Below are positions 44,101 through 52,058 of a stretch of 64,000 nucleotides of DNA, in pieces. Origin of the DNA: JACKHO01 sp041398745 (GTDB taxonomy: Bacteria > Planctomycetota > Planctomycetia > Planctomycetales > Planctomycetaceae); NCBI GenBank assembly GCA_041398745.1, contig JAWKUB010000009.1, forward strand, positions 299,904 to 363,903, written 5' to 3'. The translations under genes and the position numbers were made by a program. Position 1 is the first letter of the stretch, and each line of letters starts with the position of its first letter. Under the pieces are notes generated by a model. It ran no database searches and was not told the origin of the DNA. It saw nothing but the letters and a program-made list of their open reading frames with translations.

Positions 44101-46166
44101 GGCCCCGCGTTGCCAGTGAACTCCCTGATGACGAGAGTCTCGGAAGAATCGGCGTTGGGGTTATACAGCCGCAATGCATTGTCGGCGAAGCCCACGAAGA
44201 TTTGGGAGATGTCGTCATTCGCGCTGATAGCCGTTACTGCTGCTGGCAAATCGGCCACTGTCTTTGGAGCCCCTGAAGGTGCCTGAAGATTCCAGATGCG
44301 TACTGATTTGTCGTCACCGCCGCTGAGGATTTGTGTTTCATTCTTGCTAAACGCGAGCGCACGGATGGGACCGGAATGACCGGTTAACGTGGCGACCAGT
44401 TGCTTGTTTTCCGTGTTCTGTACAAACACCGCTGGTTGCCCCTGATGTGTTCCCGCGACTGCGAGCAACTTTCTCGAGGGACTCAGAGCATGGGCAGTCA
44501 TTGGGGAATTCGTTGAGGCTTCGTTGTCCCCGGAACTCTGCAATATTGCAGCCATATCCCACTGCGAGAGTCCGCCGGTCTCCAGGCCGGAGGTCAACAG
44601 GCGTCCGTCATGTGAAGTGCTAAGTGCCATTACAGGTGAGGCCTCATTTCGGAATTCCCGGAGGACTTTGTGGTCAGGCAGAGACCAGACCCGAATGAGT
44701 CCGTTGGAACTTCCCGTCACAAAGACATTTGACGGCATTACTGAATCAGGCGAAGGACTCGTGTTGTCCGGCAAACGTGCAAACGTGGCCGCCGTAATGC
44801 CTTCGCTGATTTGCCACGTCGCGATTTCATGTCCGGCTGGCTGGCCTGCGGACTCACGCAGCGAAACAACGCGGACATTTCGCTGTTCCGAGACTGTCGC
44901 CATGAGGGAACCGTCTCGCGTGGTGGTTGCCAGCAATAGTTTCTCCGAACTGGCAATCGGCGGAGGCGAACTATTTGCAGGAAGTTCCCACACGCGAATC
45001 ATGTTGTCGGCATGTCCGGTCACAAGCCACTGGGCAGGACGTGGGTTCTCTTCCGTGGGGTTCTCGACGTTGACCAGTTCAATGGAGTTGACTGGTGTGG
45101 GAGTATCGACCACGGCAACCAAGGCACCAGATTGTGCATCCCACAATCGCACTGTTTGATCCTGCGAGCCCGACAGAAGTCTTGTTCCGTCTGGAGCAAA
45201 TCGTAGCGACGTAATCGAACCACTGTGACCTTCGAGAACTGGTCCTGGCTTTCCATCGGCGGCGCTGTAGAGTCGGACTTTGTTCTCGGCCGTAGCAATG
45301 GCCAGCCAGACGTTATCGGGACTGACGGCAATTGCGGTTCCACTCTCCCCTAAATCGAGCGTGTATTTCGTAATATCCCGTGGACGTCGCCAGAGTTTGA
45401 CTTCGCGAAAACTGCCTGATGCAAGGAGGTCACCGTCGGCATTGAACGTCAGCGATTGGACCAAGTCGCGATGAGCAATGCCTGTGAACTCAGATGCTGC
45501 TGCATCCGTTGGTTTACCAATGAACTGATTGAGCGCTGGATCAGACAAACGCGTGACAATTGAGCCTGTCGGTACATGATACAGAAAGATTTGATTGGCC
45601 CGTCCGGCGGCGATGTATTGTCCATCTTCGGTCAGTGCGAGTGCCTGAACGGGATGATTGCCTGGCGGGAGTGGTTGCCAGTTTTTCGGGGAGAGTGAAG
45701 CAACAGCGTCGGTCCCCTTCGCTCCCTGGTCAATCCAGAGCTTCAATAGCCCCAATTCATTGGACGAGAGGTTTTTGGCGGCCACGTCATTGCCATCTGG
45801 GGGCATTACGGGATTGGATTGATGTGCCGCGAGCTTCACGATCAGGCTGTCAGCACCGCGTCCAGGAATCGCACCCGGGCCGTTGTCTCCTCCTTTGAGA
45901 ATTCCCTGTGGAGATTCCAGTACAATATCTCCCTGTTTCTCGCTCGCGGAGTGGCATGCGAGGCAGTTCCTCTGCAGGATGGGAAAGATTTCCTTCTCAA
46001 ACGAGACCTGGTCGTTCCGCTGAATTTGCGCAACTGGAATTGGTTCGGCGAAGGAGAATTGCCCACCGAGTGCGAACGCGAGGACTGCGAGGCAAGTACA
46101 CCAAGTAGAAAGAAGAATCCGCATCGACACATTCCGACACATACAACGTGACTCCTGGGATTTCAT
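41175..46166 (-). CDS. Giant secreted WD40 protein with cytochrome-like domain and internal coiled coil
   Basis: 1663 residues; an inner ATG (codon 15, MRILLSTWCTCLAVLAFALGG) gives a tidy signal peptide. A PSCyt1-like c-type cytochrome domain (about 50-165) has heme motif CLACH (68-72) and the later MPPDG. A first WD40 array (about 180-1110) has repeats such as LLSGSQDQTVRLWDAQSG and LSGGDDKSVRIWNLQ. A long Ala/Gln/Lys-rich coiled coil (about 1112-1354) interrupts it, and a second WD40 array fills 1355-1663. The WD40 propellers should be scaffolds and the heme an electron carrier. It starts 6 nt after the stop of the PPC-domain gene, so both belong to one operon with the DUF1549/DUF1553 gene. 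Confidence 0.88.
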   Translation of the reverse strand: MKSQESRCMCRNVSMRILLSTWCTCLAVLAFALGGQFSFAEPIPVAQIQRNDQVSFEKEIFPILQRNCLACHSASEKQGDIVLESPQGILKGGDNGPGAIPGRGADSLIVKLAAHQSNPVMPPDGNDVAAKNLSSNELGLLKLWIDQGAKGTDAVASLSPKNWQPLPPGNHPVQALALTEDGQYIAAGRANQIFLYHVPTGSIVTRLSDPALNQFIGKPTDAAASEFTGIAHRDLVQSLTFNADGDLLASGSFREVKLWRRPRDITKYTLDLGESGTAIAVSPDNVWLAIATAENKVRLYSAADGKPGPVLEGHSGSITSLRFAPDGTRLLSGSQDQTVRLWDAQSGALVAVVDTPTPVNSIELVNVENPTEENPRPAQWLVTGHADNMIRVWELPANSSPPPIASSEKLLLATTTRDGSLMATVSEQRNVRVVSLRESAGQPAGHEIATWQISEGITAATFARLPDNTSPSPDSVMPSNVFVTGSSNGLIRVWSLPDHKVLREFRNEASPVMALSTSHDGRLLTSGLETGGLSQWDMAAILQSSGDNEASTNSPMTAHALSPSRKLLAVAGTHQGQPAVFVQNTENKQLVATLTGHSGPIRALAFSKNETQILSGGDDKSVRIWNLQAPSGAPKTVADLPAAVTAISANDDISQIFVGFADNALRLYNPNADSSETLVIREFTGNAGPVIAAGTFGGQLYSVSADKSVRFWNPADGSQTRAFNLPTAITAFAQSSDGQRLVFAGDDRQIRVIQTDNGNTLQTLTGFTQPISSVGLSVDGQQLAAVTSDGELSVWNVPGQHVLEVLPTANLTLAQFTQAAAPLATLNRQGQLDSWTMVFQRRFEGIAQPITALEYHPNGQVLFATAADGSFRGYNTQNAQQTFATSHGAKVLDMGISSDGNILATAGENSQVRLWNSSGGGVGAQQISGLPGPATHVAFSADNSKVIVATGGELPVSRLYDFQSGQFLEQFAGGNGPIIKVEAVPLRLDVPPTGQKAAILVTSITGTKSWEPSYLRTVPGHGGPVNALAAIPENPRQVFAGSTDTTIRRWNLESGQAMQQFNHGGPVNSIAIRPDGQRLASASENHTAKLFNINGQQIAEMRGDVRRRIAQTRAQQQLTAANARLNAAKQLLQQAEQDLPTRTNAEKTLADNLAKANEEVKKNEAALEKARQEKLVAEKAALEATSKAKAALAAKETAESAAREATAAMQLAQTTMQRLQQASNSSPANEELKTLVAKAMEELTRCQQESQTATAAVQAPTKQAQEMATLANTAAQSVTGTQKPFTDALTTLKTSLANQNLLAQQHVLAAQELKVAQDLVPTRKELVTQAEAVQMQAQEIVTAANTAAQEADLAIRSVTFSPDGATLLTAGEFASAHLWDAETGAALSAFAAHTAPLPAAVFTEEGMFVSISADKTARLWEVSPGWTLERTIGSVDDSQTISHRVTSVDFNSDASRLLFAGGVPSRNGELQVYDIAEGKVLLSLPQAHDDVIYSARFSPDGRHIASGGADKYLRTFDIESGQQLHRFEGHTNYVLGVDWKGNGQVIVSAGADNTVKVWEADSADQQRTIENQFSRHVTSVQYIGETDSIVTSCGDKLVRFHNASNGGLERNFGDIQVWPHCVACTPDRSIVAAGDASGSITIWNGQNGQLLRKLEAPSAQASP

Positions 46167-46172
46167 CGGGTG

Positions 46173-49100
46173 TTACGGGGCTGGCTTCACTTCAATGACC
46201 TGAAGTTTCAGCGGCCGCTCCAGAACCAGATTCTGCCCGTTAAAATTCATTTGCAGCCGGACGGTACAGGTATGCTCACCCACGGTGGCATTCGCTGCCG
46301 CACTGAGTTCATACTTCGCTTCGGGCTGATTGTCCGGGATGGTGACATTCTGAATCGAGACGCCCCCAACACCACCGGGAAGTTGAGTCTGCACATTGAC
46401 TGCTCCGGTGAATTCATACAGCCGAGAAACTTTGACGACGACTTCGGCTTTCTCTCCCTGCTTCATGGAGACCGCTTCGGGCAGGGCGTCAACGTTGATG
46501 GGGAACTCGGCAATGCGAAGAGTGACGGGATTTGAAGGGATGTGCACATTGAAACCGCGTGGATTGGCTTCGTTCTGCTTTTGATTTGCGAATTGGTCGG
46601 CCCGCTGCTTTTCCTGCTGGGCCCTTTGCTGAAACTGCTGAGCGGCCTGAAACTCCATGTCGGCCTTGGCCTTCGCCTCGGTCGCTGCCGTTTGTGCTTC
46701 GGTCGCTTCCTGCTGTTTCTTGGTGGCCTCAGCGGCCAGAGCCTCAGCCTCTTTCTGCTTTTTGGCTGCGTCATCACGGGCTGTGACAGCCTGTGTGACC
46801 TGCGTTATCAAAGCCTCATCAGCAGGGTTTGCGGCGGCGGCATCCTGCTTCTGCTTAAGAGCGTCTTCCGCCTGCTTCAGAGCGTCGGCTGCATTGGCTG
46901 CTGCCTGATCGGCCTGTTGTTTCTGAGTATTGGATTGACTCAATGCCGTGTTAGCCTGATTCAATTCGTTCTGCCGCTGCTGAGCCAGTTGCTGTGCCTG
47001 CTGCGTGGCCTGTTGTGCGTCAGTCAGAATTTTCCCAATACGTTCCTGACGTTCTTTGGCCTTCGCCGCTAACTCTGGATTGCGTTTGTACTGCATTCCC
47101 TGATTAAACCCGGCCAGGTAGAAGGTGTAAGTGCCGGGCGGCGTGTTTGTTGTGAACCGCAATTCGAACTCACCTTTTTCATTCCCACCAATGCTTACCT
47201 GCTGAGCCGTCGTTTGTGGCGGGAAATCGATGGGGAACCCCAATAAATTGCCGGCGGTTCCTTCCTGACGAGCGACCTGATACGGAATTTTGACGACACC
47301 GCCTCGACTCGTTTCGATGACCTTGCCATCACCAATCGTCAGGACCTGCGGTGCAGGCTCGGCATCGGACACGCAAACCTGAATACGACTCACAAGTCTG
47401 CCCGGAACACTGGGGATGTTTGCGTTGGGCTGGTTGAACTGAAACGGAACCAGTGCCGTACCGTAACGCGCCGGCCGGGTGATTTCTTTACCCTCGACGA
47501 CAGCCTTTGCCACGACATTGAGTGTCCCAATAGATGCTGGCGCGTCTGCCGCGGCAGTGAGAATGAGTGTTCCCATGCGGTTGGCCGGACCAATGATGAT
47601 TTCCTCCGTCGTAACACCGCCGGGCAGACCTGTGGCGCTGACGCGAATTTCACCGTCGAAGCCGTCCTGACGGTCGACAAAGACCCGCACGACATCGCGC
47701 CCCCCTTTCCGCAGCATGAGCGAACCAGTCGAATCGCCCGGAACAGCAACCACTCGGAAGTCGTGAGTGGGTTTACGAATCGCCAGACGGTACACAAGTC
47801 GAGGATCGGATTTCACCGAACTGGCACCATCTTTGAGCATGAGGCGGTAGGTTCCATCGGCTGGAACGGTAAACAGGTAAGACGGGTCGGTCGTGCGCAT
47901 GTCGAATTCGTGCCGCCCGGACATGTTGTTGAAGTTCTGTTCCTGAACATCATCCAGGAAAACGACGTCGCTGACCTGCTGCTCGCCTGCTTCGGTCATG
48001 GCGAGACGCTGTAGAAGAAACGCCGGGTCGGTCGGGAGCCCCAGTCGTTCTGAGTAAACGTCAATCGACCAGACCTCGCCCTGCTTTGCTTCGAACTGAT
48101 ACCAGTCGATATCGCGCTGCGGATAAAACTGTCCGGCAACTTCGCAAGGGAGCGTGAGTTGCTGCGGGGATTTTGATGTATCGTTGTTAGGCTGCTCAAG
48201 GACGGGAGGCGCCGTCGCCTTTGTGATGAGGACGGGATTTGACTTATAAGCTCCATTGACGACACGGTACTCAACGCCATCCATCCCGCCGAGATGCGGG
48301 TCCAGGCGTGATGAGAATTCGAGGCGGTTGGCGACGTCACCCGGAATGGCAATACGGGACTTCACTTGTTGGAGTGGCTTACCGTCGATGGAAAACCCGC
48401 TGTTTTGTCCACCGGGCAAATTGCGCCCATAAATGGTGTATTCGTCATTGGTACCCGGCAATCCTGCGGGCGGAAAGACGAAATCTATGTGGGCAAAACT
48501 CCCCATGTGCAGCCGATAAAAATAGCCCGCCCCCTGTCGATACAGGGCGTCATGAGCTTTCAGGAAATACTCGCCGTTCGCTGGGAGTGAGACATCGAGT
48601 AATGGATCGCCCGACTGGTACGCGCGGCTCTCACCGAGCAGTCGTCCTGACGAATCGAAGAGGGTGACGACCAGGTCCATTTGAGAGTCAATACGACGTG
48701 CGAAACCATCGACAATGAGACGTTCGCCTTGCTTGCCCTGAAAGCGGAACCAGTCGACGTCCGCTCCGTTTGAGGACTGGCCGTTCACGGCTGCTGGAAG
48801 CGTGACTTCTGTCGCCGGATTGGTGCGAGTTTTGCCGCCCGCGCCGTCATCCACTTCCGTCCACTGGGGTAAATTGTTTTCTCCGTTTGGCTCGGTCTCA
48901 ATGATTTCGGGTAACGACGAGACGACAAACGTCCTGGGATTCGAAAGGCCATACTTTCCCTGACATCGGATTTCGTAATTTCCCACGGGCACGTCGGCAG
49001 CGACTGTCAGGAGAAACACATTGTCAATGGGCTGAGGGCCTTCGTCGAAAGGCGTCTCCTCGGCCAGTTTGCGTTCCGCCTTAAAACCTGGATGCGAGAA

Positions 49101-49334
49101 CAAGAGCCGATCGACATCATCCAGGTCCGTTCCGGCAATCGTAATTTCGACTGTCGAATTTGGGGCCGCCCCAGCGGGAAAGAGCCCTTCGAGTCGAGTG
49201 GCCGGCAACTGCGCCAGTCCCACGTCGCATGCAAAGAAGATAACTAATACGGCCCCAATGAATTGCCGCAAAGACCATTGACCAGAGATGCGTTTCGGCC
49301 CGATTTGGTACGAGTTCAAATGGTTTACGTCCAT
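46173..49334 (-). CDS. Secreted PPC-domain protein with coiled-coil insertion
   Basis: 1053 residues. A signal sequence (FIGAVLVIFFACDVGLAQ) is followed by IPT/TIG-like strands (NSTVEITIAGTDLDDVDRLLF), two pre-peptidase C-terminal (PPC)-type domains (GKQGERLIVDGFARRIDSQM and FEAKQGEVWSIDVYSERLG), several Ig-like beta domains, an Ala/Gln/Lys-rich coiled coil (about 754-924) and a terminal Ig-like domain (925-1053). PPC domains are carbohydrate- or surface-associated beta sandwiches. No catalytic residues are visible. The gene lies between the DUF1549/DUF1553 gene (55-nt gap) and the WD40 gene (6-nt gap). The coiled coil resembles in composition the one in the WD40 partner and may pair with it. 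Confidence 0.82.
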   Translation of the reverse strand: MDVNHLNSYQIGPKRISGQWSLRQFIGAVLVIFFACDVGLAQLPATRLEGLFPAGAAPNSTVEITIAGTDLDDVDRLLFSHPGFKAERKLAEETPFDEGPQPIDNVFLLTVAADVPVGNYEIRCQGKYGLSNPRTFVVSSLPEIIETEPNGENNLPQWTEVDDGAGGKTRTNPATEVTLPAAVNGQSSNGADVDWFRFQGKQGERLIVDGFARRIDSQMDLVVTLFDSSGRLLGESRAYQSGDPLLDVSLPANGEYFLKAHDALYRQGAGYFYRLHMGSFAHIDFVFPPAGLPGTNDEYTIYGRNLPGGQNSGFSIDGKPLQQVKSRIAIPGDVANRLEFSSRLDPHLGGMDGVEYRVVNGAYKSNPVLITKATAPPVLEQPNNDTSKSPQQLTLPCEVAGQFYPQRDIDWYQFEAKQGEVWSIDVYSERLGLPTDPAFLLQRLAMTEAGEQQVSDVVFLDDVQEQNFNNMSGRHEFDMRTTDPSYLFTVPADGTYRLMLKDGASSVKSDPRLVYRLAIRKPTHDFRVVAVPGDSTGSLMLRKGGRDVVRVFVDRQDGFDGEIRVSATGLPGGVTTEEIIIGPANRMGTLILTAAADAPASIGTLNVVAKAVVEGKEITRPARYGTALVPFQFNQPNANIPSVPGRLVSRIQVCVSDAEPAPQVLTIGDGKVIETSRGGVVKIPYQVARQEGTAGNLLGFPIDFPPQTTAQQVSIGGNEKGEFELRFTTNTPPGTYTFYLAGFNQGMQYKRNPELAAKAKERQERIGKILTDAQQATQQAQQLAQQRQNELNQANTALSQSNTQKQQADQAAANAADALKQAEDALKQKQDAAAANPADEALITQVTQAVTARDDAAKKQKEAEALAAEATKKQQEATEAQTAATEAKAKADMEFQAAQQFQQRAQQEKQRADQFANQKQNEANPRGFNVHIPSNPVTLRIAEFPINVDALPEAVSMKQGEKAEVVVKVSRLYEFTGAVNVQTQLPGGVGGVSIQNVTIPDNQPEAKYELSAAANATVGEHTCTVRLQMNFNGQNLVLERPLKLQVIEVKPAP

Positions 49335-49389
49335 GGTTGTCGAGTCAGGTAGGTAAAGCGGAATTCACAATGAACGCACATCCCATTTC

Positions 49390-51873
49390 TTAGTGCACGA
49401 ACTGGAATTCCTTGGCATTCATGATCGCCCAGATTGCGTCTTCCCAAGCCTGCTGAGGATTCGAATACTCGCTGATGCGCGAAGCGAGAAACGCTGTTTC
49501 TTCAGGCGTCGGTTCACGATTGAATGCGGCGAGGTAAAGTTGGCGAATCTTGGCGTCGATGACCTGTTCCGTGTCACGAGCGAATGTCGCTGCTCTGCCA
49601 TTACCGTTTTGCAACCGGCTTTGAATATCACCCGAATTCAACAGGTGCAGCGACTGGGACAAATTGGCTTCCGCCGAGCGTTCACATTCGCAGGCACTCT
49701 CTGCTTCCGGCTTGCCAAAAACCTGCAGGAAGTAGTTGTTGAATCCATTGTCTGGCAATTGGACTGCGGTTGTCCCCTGCGGAATTCCGCCAAAATTCGA
49801 TGGTGTTTGAGCCACCGAGTTGACGGCGTCGTACAACACCTCAGCAGGCATTCGTCTGGGATAGAAGCGAGAAAAATTCTGTTGGTCGTTGATGTTGCCC
49901 TCACTCGGTTCGGAACTGAGCTGGTATGTGCTCGACCGGCAAATGGTTCGCACCAGATCCTTGAGATCGAATTTGTGCTCCAGAAAGTGTCGTGATAGTG
50001 CATCCAGCAGTTCCGGATTCGATGGCGGATTCGTCACGCGTAAGTCATCTTCCGGATCGACAATGCCGCGTCCGAAGAAATGCTTCCAGTAGCGATTGGC
50101 CAGCGCCTTGGCGAAGAACGGATTCTCCGGGGCGACCATCCAGTCCACCAGGTAATGCCTTGCGTCCTCATAGGGAGACATGTCCAGCGGCTCACCGCCG
50201 AGGCCTGTTGGTTTGACATCCAGTCCCGTCCGCGGGTTTTTCGACTGGGGGGCCGTCCCCTTCAGGTAAACCATATCCGGCAGATTTGTCTGCTGGTTGT
50301 ACTTGCTGTTCTTCAGACCAACCTGAGTAAAGAACGCCTCGAATCCGTAGTAATCCTGCTGGCTCCACCGCTCAAAGGGATGGTGGTGACATTTCGCACA
50401 GGCGAGCCGCATACCGAGGAACAGTTGGGCCACGTCTTCCATTTGGGCCGTCGAACTGTTGACTTCCCGGTACCACGCCGAAGGCGGATATGACTCAGCA
50501 TCCCCCGTGGCGGTCAGCACGCCGCGGACGAACTGATCGTAGGGAACGTTTTCGGCCAGCGAGTTACGAATCCATCCGTGAAAGCGGTACGTGTAGGGGA
50601 TGTCGTTCCCATTCCGGCGCTTGTTACGCAGAACCGACGACCACTTGTTCGCAAAGTAGTCGGCGTATTCCGGTGAATCGAGCAGACGGTCGATGAGCGC
50701 GTCGCGCTTTTGTGGATTTGCGTCAGCCACAAATTGTTCCACTTCCTCTGCCGTCGGAATATGTCCAGCAATGTCAATCGACACGCGGCGAATGAATGTG
50801 GCATCATCACAGAGCGGGGCTGGCGGGATGCCGAGTTGACGCAGCTTGGCGAAGACTTGTTGGTCGATGAAGTTCTTCACGGGCGGCGTTGTCGGAACTG
50901 GCAGTCCCTGAGGAATGACAGCTCGAAACACTGTGACCTGACCGCCAAACCGCACCATGAACGCAACTTCACCCGGTACGTCTTCCACGGTAATGCGACC
51001 AGTGGAATTGGAAATCGCCATTTCACTGTGGTTTGCCTCATAGGCTGCCAATCGAGTGACGTCTCTGGTGGAGCCATCTGAGTAAAAGGCCGTCACTGCC
51101 AATTGCTGCCGCGAATTGAAGTTCATCTCCCGGACGGGAGGCACAACTTCAATACGCTCCAGTTTTGGATCATCATCCGAACCGTACGGCATGCCCTGAC
51201 GAATCCAGCGAGTGAACAGACTCCACTCGTAAGATTCGGGGGTCATGCGCCGTCCGCCACCGTGCGGGAGCACATTCGCTGGCTTCTGCAAAAGCAAACT
51301 GTAATCGGGGTCGGCCGGAAAAACGCGGCGACCGCGGTCCTCGTAGACCAGATACTCATAGTCATCCTTGGGATAAAATCCCAGCAGCGAAAGCTTGAAA
51401 CCATTCTGGCCGTCGGCTTTGCCGTGACATCCCCCGGAATTGCAGCCGAGCTTGGTGAGTACCGGCACAATTTCATTCTCGAAGTTGACGGGTAACTCTT
51501 CCTGGATTTTCTCTGTCGTCAGTTTCGTTGTGGCCGTCTGCCCACTTGCCGCCCGGGCGGTAATGGTGGCTTCTCCGTCGGTCAGTGGGCGGACCAGTCC
51601 TTCGGCATCGACTGCAATGACCTGTTTTGCGTCGACACTGTATTGCACGTCGTGGGTGAGGTCGTGACGCTGGCCGCTGGAATAAACGCCCGTAACAACC
51701 AGTTGCTTTCTGGCTCCATTTCCCGACAGCTTCGGAAGCCCAATAGATTCGAATTCGATGCGAACCAGGTCTCCCTTGGGGCCCAGCCCAGGAAACTCGG
51801 CTGCCGAACTTACTGTCACCGTAAGCAGGAGGACAGCTGTCACGATTCCGCAGAAACTCACAAGTCGCTTCAT
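49390..51873 (-). CDS. DUF1549/DUF1553 protein with Ig-like and atypical heme-binding region
   Basis: 827 residues with signal peptide MKRLVSFCGIVTAVLLLTVTVSSA. A Big2-like domain (about 40-120) is followed by a cytochrome-like stretch whose heme site is CNSGGCH (144-150, CX4CH rather than CX2CH), another Ig-like domain (about 240-320), DUF1549 (about 330-540) with CAKCHHHPFERW (492-503), a second possible heme motif, and DUF1553 (about 560-827) with RYWKHFFGRGIVDPEDDLR and RRMPAEVLYDAVNSV. These are outer-compartment proteins of planctomycetes and relatives; a redox role is likely from the heme motifs but no substrate is established. It seems to be the first gene of the operon that ends at 41175. 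Confidence 0.9.
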   Translation of the reverse strand: MKRLVSFCGIVTAVLLLTVTVSSAAEFPGLGPKGDLVRIEFESIGLPKLSGNGARKQLVVTGVYSSGQRHDLTHDVQYSVDAKQVIAVDAEGLVRPLTDGEATITARAASGQTATTKLTTEKIQEELPVNFENEIVPVLTKLGCNSGGCHGKADGQNGFKLSLLGFYPKDDYEYLVYEDRGRRVFPADPDYSLLLQKPANVLPHGGGRRMTPESYEWSLFTRWIRQGMPYGSDDDPKLERIEVVPPVREMNFNSRQQLAVTAFYSDGSTRDVTRLAAYEANHSEMAISNSTGRITVEDVPGEVAFMVRFGGQVTVFRAVIPQGLPVPTTPPVKNFIDQQVFAKLRQLGIPPAPLCDDATFIRRVSIDIAGHIPTAEEVEQFVADANPQKRDALIDRLLDSPEYADYFANKWSSVLRNKRRNGNDIPYTYRFHGWIRNSLAENVPYDQFVRGVLTATGDAESYPPSAWYREVNSSTAQMEDVAQLFLGMRLACAKCHHHPFERWSQQDYYGFEAFFTQVGLKNSKYNQQTNLPDMVYLKGTAPQSKNPRTGLDVKPTGLGGEPLDMSPYEDARHYLVDWMVAPENPFFAKALANRYWKHFFGRGIVDPEDDLRVTNPPSNPELLDALSRHFLEHKFDLKDLVRTICRSSTYQLSSEPSEGNINDQQNFSRFYPRRMPAEVLYDAVNSVAQTPSNFGGIPQGTTAVQLPDNGFNNYFLQVFGKPEAESACECERSAEANLSQSLHLLNSGDIQSRLQNGNGRAATFARDTEQVIDAKIRQLYLAAFNREPTPEETAFLASRISEYSNPQQAWEDAIWAIMNAKEFQFVH

Positions 51874-52058
51874 GGGGATTCACTTTATTTGGGCGGGGCA
51901 GCAACTCGACGGGAGTTGCAAGTTTGGTGGGAGATTTGTCTCACTAATTGTCGCGTCGCGACACAACACATGCAAGATCACTGATGTAAAAGGCGGCGGA
52001 ATTTGACGTGTTCATTCCCACGCCTTGAGGTGGGAGAACAGTTGGCTCAACGTTACCG

